64,000 nt of DNA from Ardenticatenaceae bacterium (GTDB lineage: Bacteria > Chloroflexota > Anaerolineae > Promineifilales > Promineifilaceae), in contig JACKCB010000005.1 in NCBI GenBank assembly GCA_020634235.1, positions 1 to 64,000 on the forward strand. Direction: 5' to 3'. The position numbers and the translations under genes are program-made. Of the stretch, positions 53,669 through 62,402 are shown in pieces; within the stretch, counting starts at the first letter, position 1; each line of letters opens with the position of its first letter. The notes under the pieces were generated by a model. The model worked only from the letters and a program-made list of their open reading frames with translations. It was not told where the DNA came from and did not search any database.

Positions 53669-54904
53669 TTACGAATCCAGTGGGAATACCCACCAGGGCA
53701 CAAGCATCTCGGCGGCGCTCATGCCGCCATGGCGACCGATGAGATTGACCATGAACTGGCTCTCTTGCTCGGTTAGCAGGGCATAGCCGTCGCGCATGAC
53801 TACTACCAGGTCGCCCAGGCGTTCTGGTGTACGGGGTGAATAGGGTGGTGGGCCAAATAGACCGGCGTCCAGCGCTTCCCCGGCCGGGTAGGCGACCATG
53901 GCGTGGCTGAGGTGGGCCTGGATGTAAGCCAGCACGGCCTGGGCCTGGCCCTGGCGTGCATAGAGGTAAGCGGTGCGGGGCTCCCCGGCCGGGTACATGA
54001 GCAGCCCGGCTTGCAGCGCCGGATGATCGGCAAGGAAGATTCGCTGCCCGGCCGGGGTGTTGATCTGCCCATGATCGGCCAGCACACACAACAGCGTATC
54101 CCGGCGCGCCGCCGGCGACAGCCGCTCCCAGAACTCACGCAGCAGCAGGTCTAGCACGGCGCGCAGCTCTGCCGCCGTGTTGGGCGAATCGTAGCCGTGG
54201 TAATGGCTAAGGGAATCGACAGCCGGCCAGTAGGCCGAGGCGAAGAGTGGCTTGCCGGGCTTTTCTTCAAGCAGCCGGGCAATTTGCACAAACATGTCTG
54301 CCGCCGAGACAATGCCGAACTGGTGCTTCGCGCCCCGCCCGTGCATCTTGCTCAGTGCGGAACGGACAATTTCGCGCCCCTTGAAGCTGTAGGTGGGGAT
54401 ACGCGCGGCCGCCAGTTGTTCGGCCACCCCCGGATGGTCAAGGAAGGTGGTTGGTTCTATCCCGGCCGGGATAAGGGCGTCTGCCTCGGCAATAAACTCC
54501 GGCGACATCTTAATCATCTGCCCCTGCGTCGCCAGCTCCGGGAAAAAGAGGCGCAGGCCCAGCAGACCGTGCTGCGCTGGTGCGACCCCGGTCCACAGGC
54601 TGCTGAGCGCCGCCACGGTGGTAGAGGGAAAGATAGAGGTTAACTGCCCGCGGATGGCGGCGCGGGCCAGCAGTTGAGGATACGCTTCCTCTACCACCGG
54701 CACCAGGTTCTGCCCCATCCCATCGATGAGCAGGAGGACAACACGCCGCACCCGGCCGGGGAGCGGCCCGTGCAGCGCCGCATGTAGTGGTGGCAACCCG
54801 TCAAACGGCACCCCCAGCCAACCGGCCACCGTCGCCGGCACATTGGCAATCGAACCACCCGCATAATCCGGGGCAACAAACTCTTCTGGCAGCAATATGG
54901 TCAT
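53669..54904 (-). CDS. Alkaline phosphatase superfamily phosphodiesterase/nucleotide pyrophosphatase-like protein
   Basis: The protein has 411 residues. Metal-site and nucleophile motifs are VLLLIDGMGQN and FPSTTVAALSSLWTGVAPAQHG, with the likely nucleophile Thr in the STT stretch. Asp/His partners in later strands include CVLADHGQINTP. There is no signal peptide or membrane helix when started at ATG 54904, so it appears cytoplasmic. Substrate unknown. A strong minus-strand terminator lies just before it, separating it from the atp genes. Confidence 0.9.
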   Translation of the reverse strand: MTILLPEEFVAPDYAGGSIANVPATVAGWLGVPFDGLPPLHAALHGPLPGRVRRVVLLLIDGMGQNLVPVVEEAYPQLLARAAIRGQLTSIFPSTTVAALSSLWTGVAPAQHGLLGLRLFFPELATQGQMIKMSPEFIAEADALIPAGIEPTTFLDHPGVAEQLAAARIPTYSFKGREIVRSALSKMHGRGAKHQFGIVSAADMFVQIARLLEEKPGKPLFASAYWPAVDSLSHYHGYDSPNTAAELRAVLDLLLREFWERLSPAARRDTLLCVLADHGQINTPAGQRIFLADHPALQAGLLMYPAGEPRTAYLYARQGQAQAVLAYIQAHLSHAMVAYPAGEALDAGLFGPPPYSPRTPERLGDLVVVMRDGYALLTEQESQFMVNLIGRHGGMSAAEMLVPWWVFPLDS

Positions 54905-54927
54905 AAGATAGTCCCTCAGTAGCACAA

Positions 54928-54960
54928 CAAAAAAGGCCAGTGTCACCAACGACGCTGGCC
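54928..54960 (-). terminator. Terminator of the atp gene block
   Basis: GGCCAG and CTGGCC arms (54935-54940 and 54955-54960), extended by GTC/GAC with a short bulge, form a stem. On the minus strand it is followed by a T-run (the run of A at 54928-54934). It lies downstream of the atpF-like gene and ends that operon. Small further stems lie at 54962-55005. Confidence 0.8.
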
Positions 54961-55051
54961 TCTCAGGCATAAACCTGTCATCCTCCGGTTGTCACCGGAT
55001 TCTTCTCCTGCTCTTAACGAGAATCAAGATCGCAAACAGCCAGGTGGCTGC

Positions 55052-55756
55052 TTACTGCAGCGATTCACGCAGCGCACTCATCTGGCTGGCGACGCTGTTG
55101 TCAACCACACGGTCACCAACGCGCACAATCAACCCACCCAGAATGCGGGGGTCTACCTTGAAGTTAACGGCGGTCACGTTCAAGGCCTTCTCAACTTGCG
55201 CTTTCTCGGCATCGGTCAGGGGCAGAGCACTGGTCACTTCGGCGGATTGACCAGCGGTTCCAGACATCCCGGCCGGGACCTTCGCAAAAAAGTCGCTTAT
55301 CAGCGCATGCTGGCGCTTCTCATCCAACGCCTCACCAATCAACTTGTTCGCCGCGGCCACCGCAATCGAAACCACCTGCCCACGCAGTTCAGACAGAATG
55401 CGATTACGCTCCGCCTCGGCATCTTCACGCGCTACAGCAATAATGCGTTTTCCTTCGTCATTCGCCTTCGCCATGACACCAGCGGCCTGCTCTTCAGCCT
55501 GCACATTAGCATCCTGGCGAATCTTGGCCGCTTCGGCCCGCGCTGCATCCAGAATCTTCTTGGCCTCGGCATCCGCATTATCGCGGGCAATTGCCGCTTG
55601 CCGGGCATCTTCCAATCCCTTGGCGATTCTTGCTTTTCGCTCTTCCAACACTTTGATGATGGGCGCATAGGCGTAGTTGTAGAGAACCAACATCAAGATG
55701 GTGAAGAGCAAGATCTGCATGATCAGGTAACCAAGGTTAATCCCAAGTGCGTCCAT
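55052..55756 (-). CDS. atpF: ATP synthase subunit b fused to the C-terminal part of subunit delta
   Basis: The protein has 234 residues. Residues 1-~160 are subunit b: one N-terminal membrane helix (INLGYLIMQILLFTILMLVLYNYAY in part) then a long coiled coil rich in Ala/Glu/Arg. Residues ~172-234 match the C-terminal domain of the delta subunit (LPLTDAEKAQVEKALN, VDPRILGGLIVRVGDRVVDNSVASQM). The N-terminal helical domain of delta is missing. The stator arm would therefore be joined to a short delta. It is the last gene of the atpI-B-E-F block; no atpA, G, D or C follows here. Confidence 0.88.
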   Translation of the reverse strand: MDALGINLGYLIMQILLFTILMLVLYNYAYAPIIKVLEERKARIAKGLEDARQAAIARDNADAEAKKILDAARAEAAKIRQDANVQAEEQAAGVMAKANDEGKRIIAVAREDAEAERNRILSELRGQVVSIAVAAANKLIGEALDEKRQHALISDFFAKVPAGMSGTAGQSAEVTSALPLTDAEKAQVEKALNVTAVNFKVDPRILGGLIVRVGDRVVDNSVASQMSALRESLQ

Positions 55757-55808
55757 AACTTAGATCCTCTCTTTATCAGTCCAGTTAGCGATCAGAATTG
55801 GTCTCTGT

Positions 55809-56057
55809 TTACGCCACGAAGATCAGAATCAGCGCAACCACCAGCGCATAAATGGCCACGGCTTCTGCCAGAGCAACACCAAGAATCATGTTACCCGTAA
55901 TCTGGCCCGCAGCATCGGGGTTCCGTGCGATACCCTGTACCGCACCACCAACCACGATACCTACCCCAGCACCGGCGCCAATAGCACCAGTCATGGCCAA
56001 ACCCGCACCAAGCAATTTCAGGCCATTCGCAATCAAAGCTGCAGCTTCTGCATCCAT
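55809..56057 (-). CDS. atpE: ATP synthase subunit c
   Basis: The protein has 82 residues and is the two-helix c-ring subunit. It has the Gly-rich first helix ([19 protein letters not shown]), the polar loop ARNP (residues 44-47) and the ion-binding Glu65 in [15 protein letters not shown]. The lack of a Gln/Ser/Thr sodium-site pattern around it suggests proton use, but this is not certain. GGAGGA lies eight bases before ATG 56057; a TTG two codons upstream is less likely. Confidence 0.96.
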   Translation of the reverse strand: MDAEAAALIANGLKLLGAGLAMTGAIGAGAGVGIVVGGAVQGIARNPDAAGQITGNMILGVALAEAVAIYALVVALILIFVA

Positions 56058-56165
56058 AATCAATATCCTCCAAAAAAATTTTCGCTACGTGATATCGTTA
56101 TTCAAAAAACCAAGACCATCTGATCTTTTGTTCACAAGACAGTGAGGCGTCTAAGGGCACTCGCC

Positions 56166-57224
56166 CTAGTGCTCATCACCGTGACCATGACCCTGCGTTG
56201 CGCCAGCCATGAAGGTGAGCGTTAGCAGCGCAAACACACCCGCCTGCAGCGCACCCACCGCAAACTCCAGGTGCCAGAACAGCAAATTCGCCACCGGCAG
56301 CAAGGCGCCAATCACAAACAGCAGCACCTGCCCGGCAAAAATGTTGCCCAACAACCGGAAGGCAAAAGAAACAATCTTGAACAACTCGCTGACAAACTCC
56401 AGCAGACCTACCAGCGGATCAAGGATCGCCAGCGGGTTTTGCTTGATACGCTCTGCCGGCCAGGTAAAGAACTTGCTCCAATACTTCATCCCCTGCGCGC
56501 GCATGCCATAAAACTGGGTCATCACCACCGATATAAGCGCCAGGGCGATGGTAAAGTTAAGGTCCGTCGCCGCAGCACGTACATAAGGCACAATAGCCCA
56601 GTCGGCACCCTCATCTCCCTCTTGGGCACGCAGCAGCAAGATACCGTTGCGCAAATCCCCTGTGCCTTCCGCGGCATGTTCCGCCTCTAGCTCAATCGCG
56701 TGCAGCTCTTCCTCACTAATATCCGGGTTCTCTTCCTTCGCTGCCAAAGCAGCTTTCTCAGCCGCATAGTGGGGCAAATTTTCCCACTTGCCAATCGCGT
56801 CTACGCCTGGGACCAGTTCCATCCAGTTGGCTACCAAAATCCAGAGAATAAAGGTCATGAAAAAGGGGAAGAACGCCTTGGCCCACTTGCCGGCCGAGCC
56901 TTCCACATAGCCAAAGGCGAATTCAATGACCATCTCAAAAAAGTTATAGAAACCCGAAGGAACATCGTCAGCTGTCCGAGACTTGGCTCGCAAGCTGAAA
57001 GCCATGGCCAGCAAAATGATGAAGGTGAGAACGGCAGCGATGAAGGTGTTGGTCAATCCCTTGGCGAAGAGGCCGTTCAGCGGACTCCCTTCACCCCACT
57101 TGAGCACCACTTCGCCCGGCAACTGGATGATCGGCAAGACTGGTGGAATAAGGCCCTGCCCCATAATGCCGCCCACGACAATAAGCAGTAACACACATAA
57201 ATAAACTATGTATCTTTTTTTCAT
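56166..57224 (-). CDS. atpB: ATP synthase subunit a with an acidic internal insertion
   Basis: The protein has 352 residues, longer than the usual 230-280. The essential Arg290 is in SFAFRLLGNIFAGQVLLF. Residues ~145-205 carry a hydrophilic insertion with many Glu/Ala (KAALAAKEENPDISEEELHA...) between helices, and the C-terminus ends GHGHGDEH. It lies in the F0 membrane part and forms the proton path with the c ring. The start overlaps the stop of the atpI-like gene as ATGA. Confidence 0.95.
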   Translation of the reverse strand: MKKRYIVYLCVLLLIVVGGIMGQGLIPPVLPIIQLPGEVVLKWGEGSPLNGLFAKGLTNTFIAAVLTFIILLAMAFSLRAKSRTADDVPSGFYNFFEMVIEFAFGYVEGSAGKWAKAFFPFFMTFILWILVANWMELVPGVDAIGKWENLPHYAAEKAALAAKEENPDISEEELHAIELEAEHAAEGTGDLRNGILLLRAQEGDEGADWAIVPYVRAAATDLNFTIALALISVVMTQFYGMRAQGMKYWSKFFTWPAERIKQNPLAILDPLVGLLEFVSELFKIVSFAFRLLGNIFAGQVLLFVIGALLPVANLLFWHLEFAVGALQAGVFALLTLTFMAGATQGHGHGDEH

Positions 57225-57505
57225 GCGTTGTCTTCTTTCTCCGTGCTACTGGATTTGCTTTGCTGTTCAACATACTCTTGGGCACGTTTGGCCGCAGCCA
57301 TACTTACACGCACTGTTAGATACAGTGTCGCCGGTACACTGCCCAGCATGAGTAGTACTGTAAAAAGACCATTGGTACCCAGGAATCTATCAATGAGCAT
57401 TCCCACCCCAAGTGCCAGGCCGACCAATAGAACAACCAGGCATCCAACCTGACCCATCACACCTGCAATGAGCGTTACTTGATTCGATTGTTGATTCTGG
57501 GACAC
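57221..57505 (-). CDS. AtpZ/AtpI-like membrane protein
   Basis: The protein has 94 residues with two membrane helices (about 10-37 and 44-66), then a polar Ser/Glu/Lys tail. GVGMLIDRFLGTNGLFTVLLMLGSVPATLYL is like AtpZ/AtpI assembly factors found first in atp operons. The start codon is GTG. It overlaps atpB by four bases. Confidence 0.82.
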   Translation of the reverse strand: MSQNQQSNQVTLIAGVMGQVGCLVVLLVGLALGVGMLIDRFLGTNGLFTVLLMLGSVPATLYLTVRVSMAAAKRAQEYVEQQSKSSSTEKEDNA

Positions 57506-57595
57506 GGTTACGTAAACTCGATTTCGACTTGCGAATTATATCACAATTGCTTGAGGCGACAATTCTCAAATGCGCATATTCAATGGCTGCTAGCG

Positions 57596-59098
57596 CTAGC
57601 CGCCCAGGAAGAAAGCAGCCCCGGCCAGCCGGGTCCAGTCGAAGGCGGGTGCAGCGGCAATGCCAAGATACAAGATGCCAATAACCGTAATCGCCAGGCC
57701 AACCTTCGCAGCGCGCGAAACGGGAATCGCAATTTCCTCGTCTTCGGAACGGTAGAGATACATATACTTGATAATGCCCAGGTAGTAATACAGGGCCACA
57801 AAGGCATTCAACACGCCAATGCCAGCCAACCACCACAACCCAGCGTCGACAGCAGCACGGAAGATAAAGAACTTCCCAAAGAAGCCGGCTGTGGGTGGGA
57901 TACCGCCCAGCGAAAGCAGTGCTAGCATCATGGCCAGCGCCAGATAGGGGGAGCGGCGACTAAGGCCATAGAAGTCGGACATCTCGTCGGAACCGGTCTG
58001 GTTGCTCACCAGGATAACGACGCCGAAGGCCGCGATATTCGTGAACACATACATCAACAGGTAGAACATCGCCGCGCCGGACCCATCGGGCGTGAGCGAG
58101 ACCAGCCCAACCAGCGTGTAGCCTGCCTGGGCAATGCTGGAATAGGCCAGCATACGTTTGATGTTGGTCTGGTAGATGGCCAGGAAGTTGCCCAGGGTCA
58201 TCGTAACCACAGTCATAGCCACCAACATCGCCCACCAGGCGTTGCTGAAGTCTGGTGCCCCGAATAGCCCGGAGGTGAAGACGCGCAGGAAGACAGCAAA
58301 ACCGGCCGCCTTGGAAGCCGTCGACAAAAACGCTGTTACCGCTGAAGGAGCCCCTTCGTACACATCAGGCGTCCAAAAATGGAAGGGGACGGCGGCCACC
58401 TTGAAGCCAAAGCCAAACACAATAGCTACGGCTGCCAACAGGAAGATACCACTTACTTCTGGTGGCAGTACCCCGGCCGAGCGCACATTCATGGCAATGA
58501 CGTAGATATTCGTGTCGCCGGAGATACCATAGACAAGGCTCATACCATAGAGCATGATAGCCGAGGCGAACGCGCCGTAGACGAAGTACTTCATGCCCGC
58601 TTCAGTGGAGCGTGTGCTGCTTTTAGAGAAGCCGGCCAGAACATATAGACTGATGCTGGCTGTCTCCAAAGCCACAAACAGCATCATCAGGTCGGCAGAT
58701 GCGGCCATCAGGTTGAAGCCAATAGTCGCCGTCACAAGCAAAGCGAAAAACTCGTTCCGCTGCAAGCGCTTGACATCCACAGATACCAGGCTCACCGTAA
58801 TCAGCGCAAACAAGAACATGACCCGGAATACCAGGGTCACCAGGTCGTTCCGGATCATACCCCCCCAGTAGAGGGATTCGTTCCACGGCAAATTTGGATC
58901 GGGCACGTTGTAGATCAACCAGATCCCAACCGTGATGAACAGCACAACCACGCCGGACCAGGCAGTCATCAGGCCAGTACGCCGGCCGTCAGCCGGTTTC
59001 AGTAAGCGATCGTAGAAGATAATCGCTACAAGCAAAATCAACAGGCTAAGCTCTGGCACAATGGCCAGAACGCTTTCGAGCGTAATCTGGGAACCCAC
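57596..59098 (-). CDS. nuoN: NADH-quinone oxidoreductase subunit N
   Basis: This 500-residue proton-pumping membrane subunit of complex I has about 14 hydrophobic helices. The conserved Glu region is MMLFVALETASISLYVLAG, and the TM7 Lys is in FGFGFKVAAVPFHFWTPDVYEGAP. The next Lys is in STASKAAGF. The C-terminal YYYLGIIKYMYL is NuoN-typical. The start is GTG, directly after the nuoM stop. Last of the nuoL-M-M-N genes. Confidence 0.96.
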   Translation of the reverse strand: MGSQITLESVLAIVPELSLLILLVAIIFYDRLLKPADGRRTGLMTAWSGVVVLFITVGIWLIYNVPDPNLPWNESLYWGGMIRNDLVTLVFRVMFLFALITVSLVSVDVKRLQRNEFFALLVTATIGFNLMAASADLMMLFVALETASISLYVLAGFSKSSTRSTEAGMKYFVYGAFASAIMLYGMSLVYGISGDTNIYVIAMNVRSAGVLPPEVSGIFLLAAVAIVFGFGFKVAAVPFHFWTPDVYEGAPSAVTAFLSTASKAAGFAVFLRVFTSGLFGAPDFSNAWWAMLVAMTVVTMTLGNFLAIYQTNIKRMLAYSSIAQAGYTLVGLVSLTPDGSGAAMFYLLMYVFTNIAAFGVVILVSNQTGSDEMSDFYGLSRRSPYLALAMMLALLSLGGIPPTAGFFGKFFIFRAAVDAGLWWLAGIGVLNAFVALYYYLGIIKYMYLYRSEDEEIAIPVSRAAKVGLAITVIGILYLGIAAAPAFDWTRLAGAAFFLGG

Positions 59099-60721
59099 CT
59101 ATACACCTCCCAGCCAATGAACGAGATTGAGGGCTACCGACTGCACCGAGTCCAACACAGTTGTCATCTGGCCAACACTCTGCAGGCGCTCAACGACCGG
59201 GGCGACGCCGGATTCAACGATTGGCGCAATGATCATGGGAAATACACCGATAGCAATCAGACATGCACAGAAGCCCACCAGCGCCAGTTTATCAATGGCC
59301 AGCAGCGGACGCATGTCATGCCAGCGATCACCTTCGTAATCGCCAAAAAAGACTTTGCCTATAGCTCGCAGAATGTAAGCGGCGGTGATGATGATGCCCG
59401 AGGCTGTAATCAGCGCCAGGATTGGATAGTAGACACTGGGGTTGAGGCCCAGGAATGTGTCGCCGAGATTGAGGCTGCCCCCCTGCCACACACCAAGGAA
59501 GATGGGGAATTCGGCAACGAACCCGGAAAGGCCTGGCATGCCCATGGAAACCAAACCACCAATGGTGAAGGCCACAACGGTAAGGGGCAGTGCCTTGGCC
59601 ATACCAGACAAGTCATCCATGTTGCGGGTATGTGCCCGGTCATAGATCATGCCCACAACGGAGAAGAAGAGGGCGGTCATGATGCCGTGGCTAACCATCT
59701 GAATGCCGGCTCCAGTAAAACCGGCCAGGTTCATGGTGGCAAAGCCCATGGACACCAACCCCATGTGGCTAACGCTGGAGTAGCCGATAAGGTATTTCAT
59801 GTCGCGCTGGCGCATGGCAATCAGCGAGCCATAGACGACGTTAACTATCGTAAACAAGATAATGAAGGGCATCCAGTAGACGGTGCCTTCGGGCAGCATC
59901 TGGATACCAACCCGCATGGCAGCGTAAGCGCCCAACTTCATAAGCACGCCAGCGTGAATCATGGAAACAGCGGTCGGCGCGGCAACGTGACCGTCCGGGG
60001 ACCAGTTATGGAATGGCCACAAGCCGGCAAGTACGCCAAAACCCAGGAATATTGGCAGAAATGTGACGAGCTGCAGGTCACGGGCAAAGTCTGTTTGGGA
60101 CCAGACGCGGAGGTCGAAAGTGGGTTCGGCAAGCTGGAAATAGAGTACCAGGAACGGAACGAGGGCCACGAAGCTGCCGATGAGCAAGTACAAGGTCAGC
60201 TTCATCGAGGCGTACTCTCGGGTCTGTTTCCAACCCCAGATGACGATCATGATGTACATGGGCAGCACGGCCAGCTCGTAGAAGAAGAAAAGCAGGAAAC
60301 CATCCACGGCCACGAAAACGCCATGTACACCGGCAACTAGGAGCATGAAGAAGGCATAGAACTCACGCGGCCGGTCGTCAATGCTCCAGGAGATAAGAAC
60401 ACCGCCTAACCCAACGATGGCATTCAACAGCAGCAGGGTCGCGCTCATGCCATCCACACCAACAATGTAGTTGATGCCGATACTGGGCACCCAGTTATGC
60501 TGCTCGACAAACATGAGGGTGTCTGCCCAGGCGGTACCGGGCCCCGGCCGGGAATTGTAATACGCAATGTAGACATAGGCCGACAACACCAGGCCCAGAA
60601 TCATTGCCGCCAACCCCAACATACGGGCATTTTCACCACGTTCCTTAGGCAGCATCAAGATGATGGCCGCAAAGAAAATCGGTGACAAAGCAATGACAGA
60701 GAGATACGGAAAAGTCTCCAT
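59099..60721 (-). CDS. nuoM: NADH-quinone oxidoreductase subunit M, copy lacking the TM7 lysine
   Basis: This 540-residue antiporter-like subunit keeps the TM5 Glu (Glu149, FFFYELAVLPMY), the TM8 Lys (Lys262, AGVLMKLGAYA) and the Glu of LSGFVAEFPIF. The TM7 Lys that ends the proton half-channel is Leu231: GFGVLAGLWPFHNWSPDGH where the other copy has AFAIKVPVWPFHTWLPDAH. Position is fixed by the four-residue distance to WPFH. It forms a cluster with a second nuoM upstream. Proton pumping by this copy may be changed or lost. Confidence 0.95.
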   Translation of the reverse strand: METFPYLSVIALSPIFFAAIILMLPKERGENARMLGLAAMILGLVLSAYVYIAYYNSRPGPGTAWADTLMFVEQHNWVPSIGINYIVGVDGMSATLLLLNAIVGLGGVLISWSIDDRPREFYAFFMLLVAGVHGVFVAVDGFLLFFFYELAVLPMYIMIVIWGWKQTREYASMKLTLYLLIGSFVALVPFLVLYFQLAEPTFDLRVWSQTDFARDLQLVTFLPIFLGFGVLAGLWPFHNWSPDGHVAAPTAVSMIHAGVLMKLGAYAAMRVGIQMLPEGTVYWMPFIILFTIVNVVYGSLIAMRQRDMKYLIGYSSVSHMGLVSMGFATMNLAGFTGAGIQMVSHGIMTALFFSVVGMIYDRAHTRNMDDLSGMAKALPLTVVAFTIGGLVSMGMPGLSGFVAEFPIFLGVWQGGSLNLGDTFLGLNPSVYYPILALITASGIIITAAYILRAIGKVFFGDYEGDRWHDMRPLLAIDKLALVGFCACLIAIGVFPMIIAPIVESGVAPVVERLQSVGQMTTVLDSVQSVALNLVHWLGGV

Positions 60722-60833
60722 ACAAGTTACCCTAACAACAGGTTGTTTAAGTTACCAAAAACAAACTGGCACTGCGACCATGGCCGCGCCCGCGTCCACC
60801 AGCGGAGAACGCGCGATGTAACAAGACAAGCGG

Positions 60834-62387
60834 TTAGCCAAAAATCTTAGTAACCGTATCGTTAATGATAGCCAGCAGCCACTGCGGCCACAGACCCAGG
60901 CTGAGCATAAGCGCCATCAACGGCCAAATCACCAGATGCTCCCGGAATGTCATATCCTTCAGATTCCGCCACTCCGGATTCAGCGTCCCATGCAGCGTGT
61001 TGCCGATACCCTTCAGGATGTAAGCGCCGGTCATCAGCAGACCAAGCATCGAAAGCCCAATCTGCAGCGTAAACAGATTCCAGGAGCCCCGCACAATCAT
61101 GAACTCACCCACAAAACCATTCAGGCCGGGCAAACCCAGTGAAGCCATGCTGGTGAAGATGAGAATCGCCCCAAACATCGGCAGCACCGACCAGATGCCA
61201 CCATAATTGCGCAGCTCTCGCGTGTGAGTGCGCTCATAGATCACGCCGACCAGGAAGAACATACCGGCCGCCGAAAGCCCATGATTAAACATCTGCAACA
61301 CAGCGCCATTCGTCGCCATGATCGCATCACCAACCAGATTCGGATTTGACGCCCCCGTGGTCGCCTGCAAGCCATAAACATAGGCCGTCACGGCCAACCC
61401 CAGAATCACAAAGCCCATATGATTGATTGACGAGTAAGCAACCAAACGCTTGAAATCCCATTGGCCAAAGGCAGCATAACCTCCCATTACAATACTCAAC
61501 ATGCCCAACACCGCCAGAATACCGGCCGACGTATAGGCTTGTTCAGGAAATAACGGAATGACCAGCCGCAGAAAACCGTAAGCGCCCAGTTTTAGAAGCA
61601 CACCAGCCAGAATCATCGACCCGGCCGTGGGGGCCTGCGTATGCGCGTCAGGCAACCAGGTATGGAATGGCCACACCGGAACCTTAATGGCAAAAGCAAT
61701 CACAAACAAAACATAAGCAATCGGCTTCACCACTGCCGTCGTAAGCGCCGTGCCCGGCAAATCTGCGTTGGTCAGGTGTACCCACTTATCCATGAGCTGG
61801 ACAATATCAAAGGTGCCAGAAGCCAGGCCAATCACCTGAATGGAGAGCAGCAGTCCCAGGCTACCAGCCATGGTATAAATGAAGAATTTGAACGAAGCGT
61901 ACTCCCGATCCTTGCCCCCCCAAAGACGAATCAAGAAATACATCGGCACCAGGCCAATCTCCCAGAAGATGAAAAAGATCACCAGGTCCAGTGAAGCAAA
62001 CAGTCCCAGCATGCCTGTTTCCAGACCCAGGAACAACGCCATGTAATCCTTGACCTTGTCCTCAATATTAAACGAGGCAAGAATCGCCAGCGGCGTCAGG
62101 ATGACAGTCAGCAAAACCATCGTCAGGCTAATGCCATCCAGTCCAACATGATAACTGGAACCAATAGACGGGAACCAGGTCGCGACCGCTTCAAACTGCA
62201 TCCCGGCATCAACCCGGTCATAGCTAAACCATAGAATCAGGCCCAAAACCAACGGCACAAGGCTGAACGTCAGCGCCAACCGCCGAATGGTGTCCTTGGC
62301 ATCGCTGGGCAGCAGATAAATGACGATTGCTGTCAGCAAAGGCCAGAAAATCAGAATGGTCAGAATGTTTTCTTGCAAGGATTCCAT
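60834..62387 (-). CDS. nuoM: NADH-quinone oxidoreductase subunit M, canonical copy
   Basis: This 517-residue protein has Glu143 (FFIFWEIGLVPMY), TM7 Lys235 (AFAIKVPVWPFHTWLPDAH), Lys266 (AGVLLKLGAY) and Glu in LNGFVGEFMIV, the full set of proton-path residues. It has about 14 helices. It lies between nuoL and the second nuoM copy, which suggests a complex I with two M subunits. The 60722-60833 spacer shows no gene. Confidence 0.96.
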   Translation of the reverse strand: MESLQENILTILIFWPLLTAIVIYLLPSDAKDTIRRLALTFSLVPLVLGLILWFSYDRVDAGMQFEAVATWFPSIGSSYHVGLDGISLTMVLLTVILTPLAILASFNIEDKVKDYMALFLGLETGMLGLFASLDLVIFFIFWEIGLVPMYFLIRLWGGKDREYASFKFFIYTMAGSLGLLLSIQVIGLASGTFDIVQLMDKWVHLTNADLPGTALTTAVVKPIAYVLFVIAFAIKVPVWPFHTWLPDAHTQAPTAGSMILAGVLLKLGAYGFLRLVIPLFPEQAYTSAGILAVLGMLSIVMGGYAAFGQWDFKRLVAYSSINHMGFVILGLAVTAYVYGLQATTGASNPNLVGDAIMATNGAVLQMFNHGLSAAGMFFLVGVIYERTHTRELRNYGGIWSVLPMFGAILIFTSMASLGLPGLNGFVGEFMIVRGSWNLFTLQIGLSMLGLLMTGAYILKGIGNTLHGTLNPEWRNLKDMTFREHLVIWPLMALMLSLGLWPQWLLAIINDTVTKIFG

Positions 62388-62402
62388 CGGAACTCCAAGA
62401 GA

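Noticed and set aside
54962..55005. Several small stems after the atp block that could be a riboswitch
   Set aside because: The stems are 4-6 bp and no conserved riboswitch core could be matched; it lies at the 3' end of the transcript.
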